From an uncultured OM182 clade bacterium (GTDB lineage Bacteria > Pseudomonadota > Gammaproteobacteria > Pseudomonadales > Azotimanducaceae): a stretch of 64,000 bases of DNA. The translations under genes were made by a program, and so were the position numbers. Below, piece by piece: positions 17,613 through 26,381 of this stretch; within the stretch, counting starts at the first letter, position 1; every line of letters begins with the position of its first letter. Below the pieces are notes generated by a model. The model was given only the letters and a program-made list of their open reading frames with translations. It was not told where the DNA came from and did no database searches. The DNA lies in contig CAJJAA010000016.1 of the NCBI GenBank assembly GCA_905182025.1, positions 1 to 64,000 on the forward strand. Reading direction: 5' to 3'.

Positions 17613-18380
17613 ATGTTGCAAGATTTATCAGGCAAAGTTGCGTGGATTACCGGCGCTGGAACAGGCATTGGCGAAAGCGGCGCAATTGCCTTGGCGCAAG
17701 CGGGCATGCATGTCGTGTTGTCCGGTCGCCGCAAGGAAAAACTTGAAGGGGTTGCAGCTCACTGTGAGGGCCGAGCAACGATAGAAGAGCTTGATGTGGC
17801 AGACCGAGACAATGTATCAGCGGTGGCGCAGCGAATTATTCAAAAGTTTGGCCGTATCGATGTGTTGGTCGCCAGCGCGGGCATCAATATAAAAGCGCGT
17901 AACTGGCACAACGTTTCCTTAGATGATTGGGATTCGGTGATTCGGATTGATTTAGATGGCGCGTTTTATTGTTGTAAGGCGGTATTGCCGACAATGAAAG
18001 AGCAGGGTGAGGGGCTGATTATTAATATCTCTTCTTGGGCAGGCAAGCACGTCAGCGTGGTGACGGGACCTGCCTATACAGCTGCTAAGCATGGTATGAA
18101 TGCCATGAATGAAAGTATCAACATGGAGGCCGGTAGTTTTGGTGTTCGAGCCTGTGCGATGTGCCCCGGTGAAGTCGCGACGCCCATTTTGGATAACAGA
18201 CCGATTCCGGTATCCGCTGAAGATCGCGCCAAGATGGTTCAGCCCGAAGATTGCGGTGAAGTGATTCGTTTCTTGGCTCAATTACCGAACCACGTTTGTA
18301 TTAATGACTTAACGATTAGCCCGACCTACAACCGAGGCTATGTGGCTCAAGCGAAGGGAAATATACCCGGCCCTAGTTGA
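17613..18380 (+). CDS. Short-chain dehydrogenase/reductase
   Basis: A 255-residue classical SDR. The NAD(P) motif TGAGTGIG is at residues 13-20, the NAG-like strand reads ASAGIN, the catalytic serine is in NISSWAG, and the Tyr/Lys pair is in YTAAK. The nearby basic SGRRKEK after strand 2 favours NADP(H). AAAGGGAGCG precedes the ATG. The substrate is an alcohol or ketone that cannot be named; the neighbourhood suggests a catabolic role. Monocistronic by spacing. Confidence 0.9.
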   Translation: MLQDLSGKVAWITGAGTGIGESGAIALAQAGMHVVLSGRRKEKLEGVAAHCEGRATIEELDVADRDNVSAVAQRIIQKFGRIDVLVASAGINIKARNWHNVSLDDWDSVIRIDLDGAFYCCKAVLPTMKEQGEGLIINISSWAGKHVSVVTGPAYTAAKHGMNAMNESINMEAGSFGVRACAMCPGEVATPILDNRPIPVSAEDRAKMVQPEDCGEVIRFLAQLPNHVCINDLTISPTYNRGYVAQAKGNIPGPS

Positions 18381-18565
18381 AGCGAATGACAGGGCGATGC
18401 AATTAAACGCAGCCATTAATTCATCAATGATCGTTGAGCTTATGTGTATTAGTTGATGCAGGTAAAAATCGATATCATGGATGTACCGAAGTTTAGGCTG
18501 AAGTTTTGAATTTGAAGCTTTGAAGCTTTGCCTTTTTTCATGAATGCAAAACAAGGATGTTAGAC

Positions 18566-19276
18566 ATGGCTGTTCACTCGCCTGAGTTACTCGACTTTTT
18601 TGATGTCATCGCTCTTGGCTATATGCTGGTTATATGGATTAGCTACGCCCAGTATGCAAAGTATCGAGCTAAGCAGGGTGACAAACAATCATTGTCACAC
18701 TCGATGCATCTGCATCGGGTTCGTTGGGTCGAGCAGATGTTAGGGCGAGATATCCGTGTCATGGATGCCTCTTTGCTGGCAAGCCAGGAACGGGTTGTTG
18801 GTTTTTTTGCGTCGACAACGTTGATTCTGCTGGCGGCTATTTTTACTGCCGTTTCAGCCAGCGACGAAATTGCGATGTTAACTGGCGAGTTGGCGTTTGC
18901 GGTCAAGCAGACCGCCACACAAATTCAAACCAAGTTTATTCTTATCGCCGTGTTGCTGATCTATGCATTCTTTCAGATAACCTGGAGTCTTCGGCAGTAT
19001 GGGTTCGTCGCTGTGCTGATGGGCGCGGCGCCGATGCCGGAGGATGATTTTAGTGACGCTGACCGGGCGCGATTTGTTCAGCAGATGGCACGTTTGATGG
19101 ATGTTGCCGGGCACGATAACAACGCAGGGCTTCGCGCCTATTATTTCTGTCTGGCGATGGTATTCTGGATGCTGAATCCCTTTTTCTACATTGCCGCAAC
19201 CACGCTAATTGTTGCGGTGTTGGCAAGGCGTGAATTTAAGTCCAAAACCGTCAAGACATTAGAAGCCGCACTGTAA
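18566..19276 (+). CDS. DUF599 membrane protein
   Basis: A 236-residue inner-membrane protein matching the DUF599 pattern: first helix YMLVIWISYAQYAKY, then a cytoplasmic segment with RVRWVEQMLGRDIRVMDASLLASQ, and three or four further helices. The ATG at 18566 is chosen because AAGG is 9 nt upstream; an ATG at 18557 is too close to it. Function of the family is unknown. It stands alone. Confidence 0.8.
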   Translation: MAVHSPELLDFFDVIALGYMLVIWISYAQYAKYRAKQGDKQSLSHSMHLHRVRWVEQMLGRDIRVMDASLLASQERVVGFFASTTLILLAAIFTAVSASDEIAMLTGELAFAVKQTATQIQTKFILIAVLLIYAFFQITWSLRQYGFVAVLMGAAPMPEDDFSDADRARFVQQMARLMDVAGHDNNAGLRAYYFCLAMVFWMLNPFFYIAATTLIVAVLARREFKSKTVKTLEAAL

Positions 19277-19585
19277 GCATAGAACAAAGCAGGCACTAAA
19301 AATTTGATTGACTGAAATTTTAGATTAAAAATAAGGACAACCAATAATTCACTCGTTAGCTAATTTATTTAGTCAAAATCATTAGGAAATTCGATGAAGT
19401 TAATGCCTTCGGCAGCCCACGTGGCGAAAGAAATAATTGATGTCATGCAGCCGCTCGCTAGGTTTCTGTAGTTGACGGCGTCAAAACAAGTCGATTGATT
19501 TTATCAGTAATAATTTCTAATCTGAGCCTCTTGAATATTACAAAAACGTCCCGTTACACGCTTTAACGCTTAGAGAATTTGTGCT
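19277..19585. other. Intergenic region before cbpA
   Basis: It contains a 25-codon open frame at 19394-19471 (starting MKLMPSAAHVAKEII) preceded by AGGAAA at good spacing. This may be a small peptide gene, a remnant or chance. No heat-shock promoter could be assigned with confidence. Confidence 0.3.
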
Positions 19586-20506
19586 GTGGATTTTAAAGAC
19601 TATTACAAGATACTGGACTTACCCCCTTCTGCGACGCAGGAGGAAGTTAAGCGCACGTACAAGAAATTGGCGCGCAAGTACCATCCCGACGTGAGTGAAG
19701 AAGCCGACGCGACGGCGAAGTTTCAGGCGGTCAGCGAAGCGTACGAAGTCCTGAAGAATAAGGACAAGCGCGCGGAGTATGATGAGCTGCGCGAATACGT
19801 CAATAATCCCAACCAATTTCAGAATGCGGGAGCAGGCCACGGACGATTCAATTCGGATGCCTCTGCCGAGAGTGGTCTGGATGACCTGCTTCGCTCCATC
19901 TTTGGTGATCAAGGTGGCTTTAGCGGCGGTGCGCAGGGGTTTAACGGACAACGTGGTGGCACGTTCAACGTGCGGGGTCAGGACATCCGTTATGACCTCG
20001 GTATTACATTAGAAGAAGCCTATGCTGGTGGTAAACGATCGTTGCGGCTGACCACACCTGGTGGCGATAAAACGATCAACGTCACCATTCCAAAAGGCGT
20101 GACGCAAGGCAAGGAACTGCGGCTAAAGGGTCAAGGTGAGCTTGGTCACGGCGAAGGACCGGCGGGTGACATATATCTTAAGATCTCATTCTTAAAGCAT
20201 CCGCTGTTTGAAGTAGATGAGAACGATATTACCCTGGTATTGCCGGTGAGTCCTTGGGAAGCAGCACTGGGTGAAAGTGTTGAGGTTCAAACGCTCGGTG
20301 GCAAAGTTAATCTTAAAATACCTGCCGATAGCCAAAATGGTAAACGGCTTAGATTGAAAGGTCGAGGACTTGGCAGCGGTGACCAGTTTGTGATGCTTAA
20401 ACTCGTCAACCCGCCGATTGAAACCGATGCCGATAAAGCGGCTTTCGAAGCGCTCAAAGATAAATTTAACTTCAAGCCGCTGGACGGTATGGCGAGGCCA
20501 GTATGA
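19586..20506 (+). CDS. cbpA: Curved-DNA-binding protein / DnaJ-type co-chaperone
   Basis: A 306-residue J-domain protein. Residues 1-70 are the J domain with HPD at 33-35, which stimulates DnaK's ATPase. A Gly/Phe-rich stretch (about 75-130) and two beta-sandwich substrate domains follow, and the CXXCXGXG zinc fingers of DnaJ are absent, which identifies the CbpA class. The start is GTG. Its last codons overlap cbpM by 4 nt (ATGA), so the chaperone and its inhibitor are translationally coupled. Confidence 0.95.
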   Translation: MDFKDYYKILDLPPSATQEEVKRTYKKLARKYHPDVSEEADATAKFQAVSEAYEVLKNKDKRAEYDELREYVNNPNQFQNAGAGHGRFNSDASAESGLDDLLRSIFGDQGGFSGGAQGFNGQRGGTFNVRGQDIRYDLGITLEEAYAGGKRSLRLTTPGGDKTINVTIPKGVTQGKELRLKGQGELGHGEGPAGDIYLKISFLKHPLFEVDENDITLVLPVSPWEAALGESVEVQTLGGKVNLKIPADSQNGKRLRLKGRGLGSGDQFVMLKLVNPPIETDADKAAFEALKDKFNFKPLDGMARPV

Positions 20507-20793
20507 GTGAGCTTGTGTACACACTGATCGAGTTTTGTAGTGTTGCCAAGGTTGATGAGCAACGCGTCACCGAATTCGTTGAGCACGGTATTTTGGAACC
20601 GCGGTTGCGTCAGGATCAGTGGATTTTCCCCAGTGAAGCCCTAAGTCGTTGCCAACGTGCCGAGCGCATGCGGCAGGATCTGCAACTGGATCTTCATGGT
20701 GTTGCTTTGGCGCTAGAGCTGACCGAAAGAAATCAGAAATTAAGGCAACGCATTGATTATCTTGAGCAGCTTATAGATCGGCTCAGGCATTGA
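20503..20793 (+). CDS. cbpM: Chaperone modulator CbpM
   Basis: A 96-residue MerR-like helix-turn-helix protein that binds the J domain of CbpA and blocks its action. Visible features are the N-terminal TLIEFCSVAKVDEQRVTEFVEHG, the segment ILEPR, and the C-terminal leucine-rich coiled helix (LRQRIDYLEQLIDRLRH). Length and position directly after cbpA with ATGA overlap make the call firm. Its 3' end overlaps the converging Smr-like gene by 11 bp. Confidence 0.93.
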   Translation: MSELVYTLIEFCSVAKVDEQRVTEFVEHGILEPRLRQDQWIFPSEALSRCQRAERMRQDLQLDLHGVALALELTERNQKLRQRIDYLEQLIDRLRH

Positions 20794-21145
20794 GATAAGG
20801 TTTTCTCAACATGACCAAAATCGCGCCTTCATTATTTCCCTCGAACTCAAAACTCAAAATGTCTTTTCGGTAAAGGTAGGTGGCGAGTTCAGCGCTAACC
20901 GCTTCGCGTATTCTACCGGTGCCGACAATAAATCTTGCACCCGCGCCTCTCACGCTATCAACTTCATCGAGGGTTTGGCTTAACTTCGTCATAGCTTGCC
21001 TAACCGTTTCTCGGTCGTGGGCAATATCCACCGTTAGGATACTGCCATCGGACTGGGCATCCAATAGATCGTCACATTTAGGGCAGTGAACCATATCCTT
21101 AGGTAGCAACATGCCACACTGCATGCAATCAACACGGTTGTTCAT
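20783..21145 (-). CDS. Zinc-ribbon protein with a Smr-like domain
   Basis: A 120-residue protein. The N-terminus has two CxxC pairs (CMQC and CPKC) forming a zinc ribbon. Residues 38-118 have the order of a Smr domain: VDIAHDRETVRQAMTKL, then ARFIVGTGRIREAVSAEL with the GxGxxREAV-like loop, and a final strand EGAILVML. Smr domains often bind or nick nucleic acids, but the usual LDLHG motif is altered to VDIAH. The ATG at 21145 follows a possible in-frame TTG. It is convergent with cbpM, overlapping by 11 bp. Confidence 0.6.
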   Translation of the reverse strand: MNNRVDCMQCGMLLPKDMVHCPKCDDLLDAQSDGSILTVDIAHDRETVRQAMTKLSQTLDEVDSVRGAGARFIVGTGRIREAVSAELATYLYRKDILSFEFEGNNEGAILVMLRKPYLNA

Positions 21146-21286
21146 CAAGGTCCGAAGGTAGGGGTGAGAGTAGAGGGCAGTATACCTGAGCGTCGGTGAA
21201 CCAACACAGCGGCATTGTCTTTAACGTCAATAGAGCTTAGTTCGGATGGCCAAACACGGGCTGCAGGGCGAGGCGGTTCTTTTTAG

Positions 21287-21646
21287 CTAAGCTGATGTAT
21301 TCGTTTTTCCGTAAAGCTTTTCATATCGTCGTTTTGCCCAGATGGAATAGACGAGTTCTGCTACCGGACTAATTAATGGTAGTTTAAGAATTTTCCATAA
21401 CCAGCCCATGCGCGTTGAGGACCAGGCGCGCACGGAGGCATCAACGCCGGTTACCCATTGGCCGTCGCCGGTTTTCAGATGAAGCACTTCAAGAAGCTGG
21501 TCACGTGGCGGTGCTTCTCCAGCGGATAGCTGATGAATATCAACGAGGTTAAGGTCATCGCTTTTCATTTTCGCCAAAATGCTCATCTCTCGCGAGCAAA
21601 GTGGGCATTGACCGTCGTAGTACAAGATATCTTTATTGTTTTCCAT
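21287..21646 (-). CDS. DCC-family (DUF393) thiol-disulfide oxidoreductase-like protein
   Basis: A 119-residue protein with the DCC signature YYDGQCPLCSREM near the N-terminus, where CPLC is the putative redox pair, and the family's C-terminal PVAELVYSIWAKRRYEK segment. The family is thought to be thioredoxin-like, but substrates are unknown. A second member lies at 42647-43081. The gene diverges from the renalase-like flavoprotein gene. Confidence 0.88.
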   Translation of the reverse strand: MENNKDILYYDGQCPLCSREMSILAKMKSDDLNLVDIHQLSAGEAPPRDQLLEVLHLKTGDGQWVTGVDASVRAWSSTRMGWLWKILKLPLISPVAELVYSIWAKRRYEKLYGKTNTSA

Positions 21647-21782
21647 GGCCCAAATTACGTTGCAAGTGAAATATCAGATCAATCATTCTGCTATCGATCG
21701 GGGCTGCTATTGTGTTTGCTTTCGTTTAAGTCATCTATGCGGGTGGCTGCAGCGTAATATTGTTCATGAAGGATAAAAAACG

Positions 21783-22739
21783 ATGAAAATTGCGGTAATC
21801 GGTACCGGCATTGCGGGCGTGAGCGTCGCCAAACGCTTGGCAGCGTTGCCTCACTACCAGGTCGAATTATTCGATAAGGGGCGAGGTACAGGCGGGCGCA
21901 TGTCTGTCAGGCACACCGGTGCGCATAGCTTTGATCATGGTGCACAGTTTTTTACCGCTAGGACAGCCGCATTCAGGGACTTTTTGCGTGACTACCAATC
22001 ATCGGGGGTGGTGGAGGAGTGGCAACCGAAAATCGCGACGCTGTCGCCGAAAGCCGAGCTACAAGATCGCGTTTGGCGCGAGCCGCACTTTGTTGCGCTG
22101 CCAAATATGAATGGTTTGTGCAAGGCAATAGGCGAAGAGCTGAATGTATTGCTTAATACGCAGGTGCATTTTGTTGAAAAACATGACGGTTATTGGTGGC
22201 TAAAAACGGCAGAGCAAGATTTTGGTCCCTATGATTGGGTCGTTAGTACTGCGCCACCGGAACAAACAAGACAAATGTTTCCAGATAACATCGGTCAAGA
22301 CATGGATGCGACCGGCTTTGCTCCCTGTTTTTCGCTCTTACTTGGCTGTTCGGGCAGTCTGCCGTCTTGGGACGCAGCCATTGTCAAAGATTCACCGGTT
22401 AGCTGGCTTGCGTTTACTGATCGCAAGCCCGGTCGGCACAGTCAACCCTCCTTGGTCGCGCATGCCGACGGCGCATGGTCGCAACTGCATTACGACACTG
22501 ACCGAGAAGAAGTCAAACATCTGCTTGTCGATGCTGTCGCATCGGTTGCGGAGATAACACATGCAGCCGCCGGTCTGCATCGATGGCGTTATGCCCGGGT
22601 GACCGAGCCTTTCGGTCAGGATTTCTGGATTAACGAGGCAAGCCAACTCGCCGCCTGTGGCGACTGGTGTCTGGGCAATCGCGTTGAAGATGCATTTACG
22701 AGTGCGACGCGACTCGCGCAGCGATTTGAGGAGCGCTAA
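21783..22739 (+). CDS. Renalase-like FAD-dependent oxidoreductase
   Basis: A 318-residue flavoprotein. The Rossmann motif GTGIAG is at residues 7-12, followed by E at the end of strand 2 and the renalase-like GTGGRMSVR and FDHGAQFFTAR segments. The C-terminus WCLGNRVEDAFTSATRLA is the second FAD contact. Bacterial renalases oxidise isomeric dihydro-NAD(P) forms, a repair role, which is the best guess here. The stop overlaps the next start (TAATG). Confidence 0.85.
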   Translation: MKIAVIGTGIAGVSVAKRLAALPHYQVELFDKGRGTGGRMSVRHTGAHSFDHGAQFFTARTAAFRDFLRDYQSSGVVEEWQPKIATLSPKAELQDRVWREPHFVALPNMNGLCKAIGEELNVLLNTQVHFVEKHDGYWWLKTAEQDFGPYDWVVSTAPPEQTRQMFPDNIGQDMDATGFAPCFSLLLGCSGSLPSWDAAIVKDSPVSWLAFTDRKPGRHSQPSLVAHADGAWSQLHYDTDREEVKHLLVDAVASVAEITHAAAGLHRWRYARVTEPFGQDFWINEASQLAACGDWCLGNRVEDAFTSATRLAQRFEER

Positions 22740-23020
22740 TGGATAAGAATATTAATGTGCGACAGGCGTTAAGAGTCTTCCAGAAGGTTCTTGATTTGGG
22801 TACCCCTAATGGGGAAACCACCACTTACAAGCAACTCGACGCAACGTCCGGATACGATGGTTACACGATTGTACTGAGTGATGAGTGCGTTAACCTGACC
22901 ATTTTTTTCCACAACAAGTTCGCGCTCAAGTACACCAGCAAACGCGCATTGTATGCTTTCCTTAGCAAACTCGAGGACATTGATAGGGTGCGTGCTGTCC
23001 GTGAAGATCGTGGAGAGTAA
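22739..23020 (+). CDS. DUF3081-like protein
   Basis: A 93-residue protein. VRQALRVFQKVLDLG, GYDGYTIVLSD, VNLTIFFHNKFAL and the C-terminal ALYAFLSKL match the DUF3081 pattern of Vibrio/Pseudoalteromonas-type gammaproteobacteria. It is translationally coupled to the renalase-like gene. Its last 30 bp recur at 23111-23140, next to a degraded second copy of the tail. Function unknown. Confidence 0.75.
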   Translation: MDKNINVRQALRVFQKVLDLGTPNGETTTYKQLDATSGYDGYTIVLSDECVNLTIFFHNKFALKYTSKRALYAFLSKLEDIDRVRAVREDRGE

Positions 23021-23026
23021 CGGGGC
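22997..23026 (+). repeat. 30-bp direct repeat, copy 1
   Basis: It covers the last codons and stop of the DUF3081-like gene and the next 6 bp. It is identical to 23111-23140, 114 bp downstream. Confidence 0.9.
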
Positions 23027-23050
23027 GTATGACTCAGGACATCCAGTGGA

Positions 23051-23140
23051 CCGCCAACAGCAATGTGCTTTAGTTTTTGCAGGCTATGATTGATCGCTTG
23101 GATGCGCTGCGTCCGTGAAGATCGTGGAGAGTAACGGGGC
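23051..23140 (+). pseudogene. Degenerate second copy of the DUF3081 tail with 30-bp repeat copy 2
   Basis: Read in one frame from 23029 this gives MTQDIQWTANSNVL, a stop, then FLQAMIDRLDALRP. It aligns with the gene's KYTSKRALYAFLSKLEDIDRVRA region; the frame is broken, and from 23111 the sequence becomes identical to the functional gene's end. This looks like a decayed paralogue joined by recombination to a copy of the 3' end. Confidence 0.5.
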
Positions 23141-23164
23141 TTGCTGCCACAGGCAATGGCGTGT

Positions 23165-23911
23165 TTATATTTGTAGTCCCTTGGTAGCAGCGCCATCCAC
23201 CAATATGTTTGCACCCGAAACCAGGCTAGCTCTTTCACTGGCGATGAAAGTGACGACATCGGCGATTTCATCCAACCGTCCCATGCGCCCTAGTGGGTTT
23301 TCGCTTAGAAACTGCGCATAGACTTTTGGGTTGTGCAGTTTCGCTTCGCCCCATGCGCCACCGTCAAACTCTATATCGCCCGGCGATACAGCATTGACTC
23401 TGATGCCGCGCGGTGCCACTTCCATTGCCATCGACTTCACCATACTGATGGTTGCGGCCTTGACTGCAGCATAAGATTGCAAAAAGGGTATGCCCATTGA
23501 GGCAGCCCGTGATGAGATGCAAATAATGTTAGCACCGGACTGATCTTGCATATGTGAAAGTGAGCCCCGCATCAGTGCTTGTGCACCCATGATGTCCGTT
23601 TCAACGCAGTCCCTGAAACTAGCGCCGCCGCCCGCACTCACATTCGAAATCAATATATCCAAACCTCCAAGTTGCTCGGCGGCCCAATCGACAAAGGCAG
23701 TGGTTTGCTCGAGATTACTCAGATCACAAGACTTTCCATGGATTTCGCCCAGCGCTGACAGTTCTGACGTTGCTCGAGAAAGTCTGTCTTCATCTCTGCC
23801 GCAAATAGCGAGTCGTGCACCTTCATTGAGCAAACAAGTCGTAATTGCGCGTCCGATGCCCTTGCTGGCACCGGTTACGATGATGCGTTTACCTTTTAGT
23901 CTTAGGTCCAT
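23165..23911 (-). CDS. Short-chain dehydrogenase/reductase
   Basis: The ATG at 23911 follows AAGGAGTACCG, so the 248-residue form (MDLRLKGKRIIVTGASKGIG) is chosen over a longer one. The cofactor motif is TGASKGIG; catalytic residues are S in CISSRAA and the YAAVK Tyr/Lys pair. R in CGRDEDR suggests NADP(H). The C-terminus (VSGANILVDGAATKG) is standard for the family. The substrate is unknown. It diverges from the amidohydrolase gene, with which it may share a promoter region. Confidence 0.9.
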   Translation of the reverse strand: MDLRLKGKRIIVTGASKGIGRAITTCLLNEGARLAICGRDEDRLSRATSELSALGEIHGKSCDLSNLEQTTAFVDWAAEQLGGLDILISNVSAGGGASFRDCVETDIMGAQALMRGSLSHMQDQSGANIICISSRAASMGIPFLQSYAAVKAATISMVKSMAMEVAPRGIRVNAVSPGDIEFDGGAWGEAKLHNPKVYAQFLSENPLGRMGRLDEIADVVTFIASERASLVSGANILVDGAATKGLQI

Positions 23912-24107
23912 CGGTACTCCTTGGTGTTCTTTTGAGTTCGATCGAATGGCAAGTTCGACTGGATCATTAGTAAAGGCGAGCAAAAAAGAGATCGCCAGCC
24001 TTTCGTGGCACTTAATTATAATGGCCTAGCCCAACACGCTGTATTAGTACTTGAATTAGTAAAGCGTTAGTGCCACTATTTTAGACACTATAAACTAACG
24101 ACGAAGA

Positions 24108-25289
24108 ATGACCACAATGACGCATAAAGAAAATCGAATAATTCACGACGCAGATGCTCATTTTATCGAGTACGACGGCTGGCTAGAAAAGTACGCGACA
24201 GATTTTGTAAAAGAGAATCTTTTACCGGGTCTTATCCCATTGGATATGCCTTTGTTAGCACCGCTGATGGATGCGGCTAAAAAACGGGTGGCGGGAGGCA
24301 ATCCTGAGCTCACAGCGGAACTCAAAGCGAACCTGTTTGGTCACAAGGCTAAACTGAAACAATGGCCTGCTTTTGGCGCGTTTGATAGTGCGGAACGAAG
24401 CGAGTCACTCGACATACTGGGCCTTAGCTCACAGCTGATCTTCCCTACGCTTGGTGCTTCGCGATTTGCCCGCCACAACAATCCCGACGTAGCCTATGGT
24501 GGTTGTGATGCACTAAACCGTGGCATGGTCGATTTTTGTAAAGACGACAAACGAATGCTACCGGTTGGTTTTATGGTGCTATCGGATCCAAAGCGTGCTT
24601 TGCAGGGCGCAAAGGATGCTGTAAAAATGGGTGTGCGAGCGCTTTGGATTGGTAGTGATGCCGTCGACGGGCGTGCGCCGTCGCATGTTGCTTACGATCC
24701 GATCTGGGCCGTACTTGAAGAGGCGGGTGTGCCTGTGACATTGCATATCGGCAGCGGTCGAAATATGCACGGTGCCTATATGAACACAGGCGTAGAAAAA
24801 GACAAAAGCTTGAACCTCACAAACATAGAAAGTACCAAACCGAAAGATTTAAACGTTTTACATCACTCGCCAGAGCGCTGGCTAACCTGCATGATTTACG
24901 ATGGGGTGCTTGAACGTTTCCCAAATTTGAAGATCGGCTTTGTGGAATTGGGTTCAAACTGGGTGCCTGCAATGATGCAGAATTTGGATATGGGTGTTTC
25001 ACTGCTAGGTAGATTTGATGCTGAGCTTAAAAAGCTTTCTATCAAACCTTCCGAATATGTCGAGCGTCAGGTGCGCGTTACGCCACTGCATACGGAAGAC
25101 ACCGGTTGGGTTTTACGCAGTGTTGGCAAGGACATCTTGATGTTCAATACCGACTATCCTCATCCGGAAGGCGGCAGCGATCCTTTTGGCGATTTTGAAC
25201 GTAGTCTCGATGCCGTATCGGCCAATGACGTGGAGTTGGATCAGTTCTATTCAAAAAACTTTGAAGACTTGATGGGGTTGACTGCATAG
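24108..25289 (+). CDS. Amidohydrolase-2 family metal-dependent hydrolase (ACMSD-like)
   Basis: A 393-residue TIM-barrel enzyme. DADAHFIEY gives the first metal ligands (family DxHxH, here D-A-H), VPVTLHIGSG holds the barrel histidine, and FNTDYPHPEGG holds the C-terminal aspartate. The family contains decarboxylases and hydrolases acting on aromatic or cyclic acids. The gene is followed by a TetR regulator, which may control it. The exact reaction cannot be read. Confidence 0.88.
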   Translation: MTTMTHKENRIIHDADAHFIEYDGWLEKYATDFVKENLLPGLIPLDMPLLAPLMDAAKKRVAGGNPELTAELKANLFGHKAKLKQWPAFGAFDSAERSESLDILGLSSQLIFPTLGASRFARHNNPDVAYGGCDALNRGMVDFCKDDKRMLPVGFMVLSDPKRALQGAKDAVKMGVRALWIGSDAVDGRAPSHVAYDPIWAVLEEAGVPVTLHIGSGRNMHGAYMNTGVEKDKSLNLTNIESTKPKDLNVLHHSPERWLTCMIYDGVLERFPNLKIGFVELGSNWVPAMMQNLDMGVSLLGRFDAELKKLSIKPSEYVERQVRVTPLHTEDTGWVLRSVGKDILMFNTDYPHPEGGSDPFGDFERSLDAVSANDVELDQFYSKNFEDLMGLTA

Positions 25290-25433
25290 CATCCGTTTGC
25301 ATTACACCATGATGAATCACTTTCCAGTTTCGCACTGATGTTTAGTGCGTCGCTGGATGGGCTGTGTTCGGTCTCGAGCTTTGCACTTCGATGATCTCGG
25401 TTGATTTTTTTGAGGGGTGCAAATAGTCAAAAG

Positions 25434-25459
25434 GTCAACAGACGGCAAAGTCAGTTGAC
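25434..25459. promoter_or_regulatory. 26-bp near-palindrome, probable TetR operator
   Basis: GTCAACAGAC, 6 nt, then GTCAGTTGAC: the two 10-bp arms match as inverted repeats at 9 of 10 positions. It lies 71 bp before the TetR gene's start, in a place suited to autorepression, and could also affect flanking genes. Size fits operators of TetR regulators. The link to this regulator is inference. Confidence 0.55.
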
Positions 25460-25529
25460 GTTTGATGTTGGTACATCGATTGTTTCGGTGATCTAATAGC
25501 GTTTAACGATATTCAATGAAGGCTTTTTC

Positions 25530-26129
25530 ATGGCCGTGCAAAAGGTAAGAACCCGGCTCTCTCCCACGTTACGAAAGAACCAGCTGCTTGATACAGCAAA
25601 ACTATTGATCATGAAGGAGGGTTTGCAACGCTTCACGATGGAAGCTTTGTCACGTACCGCAGGCGTAACCAGCCCGCTGGTCTACAAGTATTTTTCTAGC
25701 CGTGAAACACTATTGCAGGTTTTGCTGGGGCGAGAATATAGCGCCTTCAGTGGAAATTTATCGACAAAGCTAAGTGGCGCCAAAAACTTTACCGAGGTGC
25801 TTCACATTTTCATTGTCAGCAATTTTGATCACCATGCACCCGGCAATATTCTGCCCGCGCTCCTCAATGAGCCAGACATTGCCATCGCGATTGAAAAAGA
25901 TGTAAAAAAGGGACGCCGACAAACGGCCTCGTACCTTGTTAAGAACGCGGCGGGCAGCTACAAACTCACCAAGACTCAGGCAGGGCTGCTAGTCAGCATG
26001 ACATCAGGGCTATCGATTGCGGCGGCTGCCTATTACAACAAAAGTAAGATTGACCGTGAGCAATGCATTGAAACGGCGATGACCTACGCGTTAGCCGGCC
26101 TGGAAAAGACGTCACAGTTGCAACAGTAA
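25530..26129 (+). CDS. TetR/AcrR-family transcriptional regulator
   Basis: A 199-residue regulator. The helix-turn-helix spans about residues 14-60: LDTAKLLIMKEGLQRFTMEAL, SRTAGVTSPLVYKYFSSRETL. The C-terminal ligand-binding part is helical and not assignable. A near-perfect 26-bp palindrome upstream is its likely operator. Targets may include the preceding amidohydrolase or the following dioxygenase gene. Confidence 0.9.
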   Translation: MAVQKVRTRLSPTLRKNQLLDTAKLLIMKEGLQRFTMEALSRTAGVTSPLVYKYFSSRETLLQVLLGREYSAFSGNLSTKLSGAKNFTEVLHIFIVSNFDHHAPGNILPALLNEPDIAIAIEKDVKKGRRQTASYLVKNAAGSYKLTKTQAGLLVSMTSGLSIAAAAYYNKSKIDREQCIETAMTYALAGLEKTSQLQQ

Positions 26130-26381
26130 GTATCGGCAACGCCTGCATGCTAGCCGCCAAGGTCATTAACAAAAGGAATTTGCCGAGTATCTATTAAGTG
26201 TTGAGTCGGCGTCTAATTGCCGGCAGCAAGCGCAATAGCATCCGCGAGCCGCTATTCAATACCTGCCACTGTTTCTGTCACTGTCTTTGTCTCAAATATT
26301 CTCCCTATTGCGAAGAAGTTTGGAGCCGCGGGGGCGCGCGTCATATACTCAAGGGAATCAGTTAAGCCAAAGGTATTACAA

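Noticed and set aside
19394-19471. 25-codon plus-strand frame with AGGAAA before its ATG
   Set aside because: Too short to support without homologues; kept only as a note in the intergenic entry.
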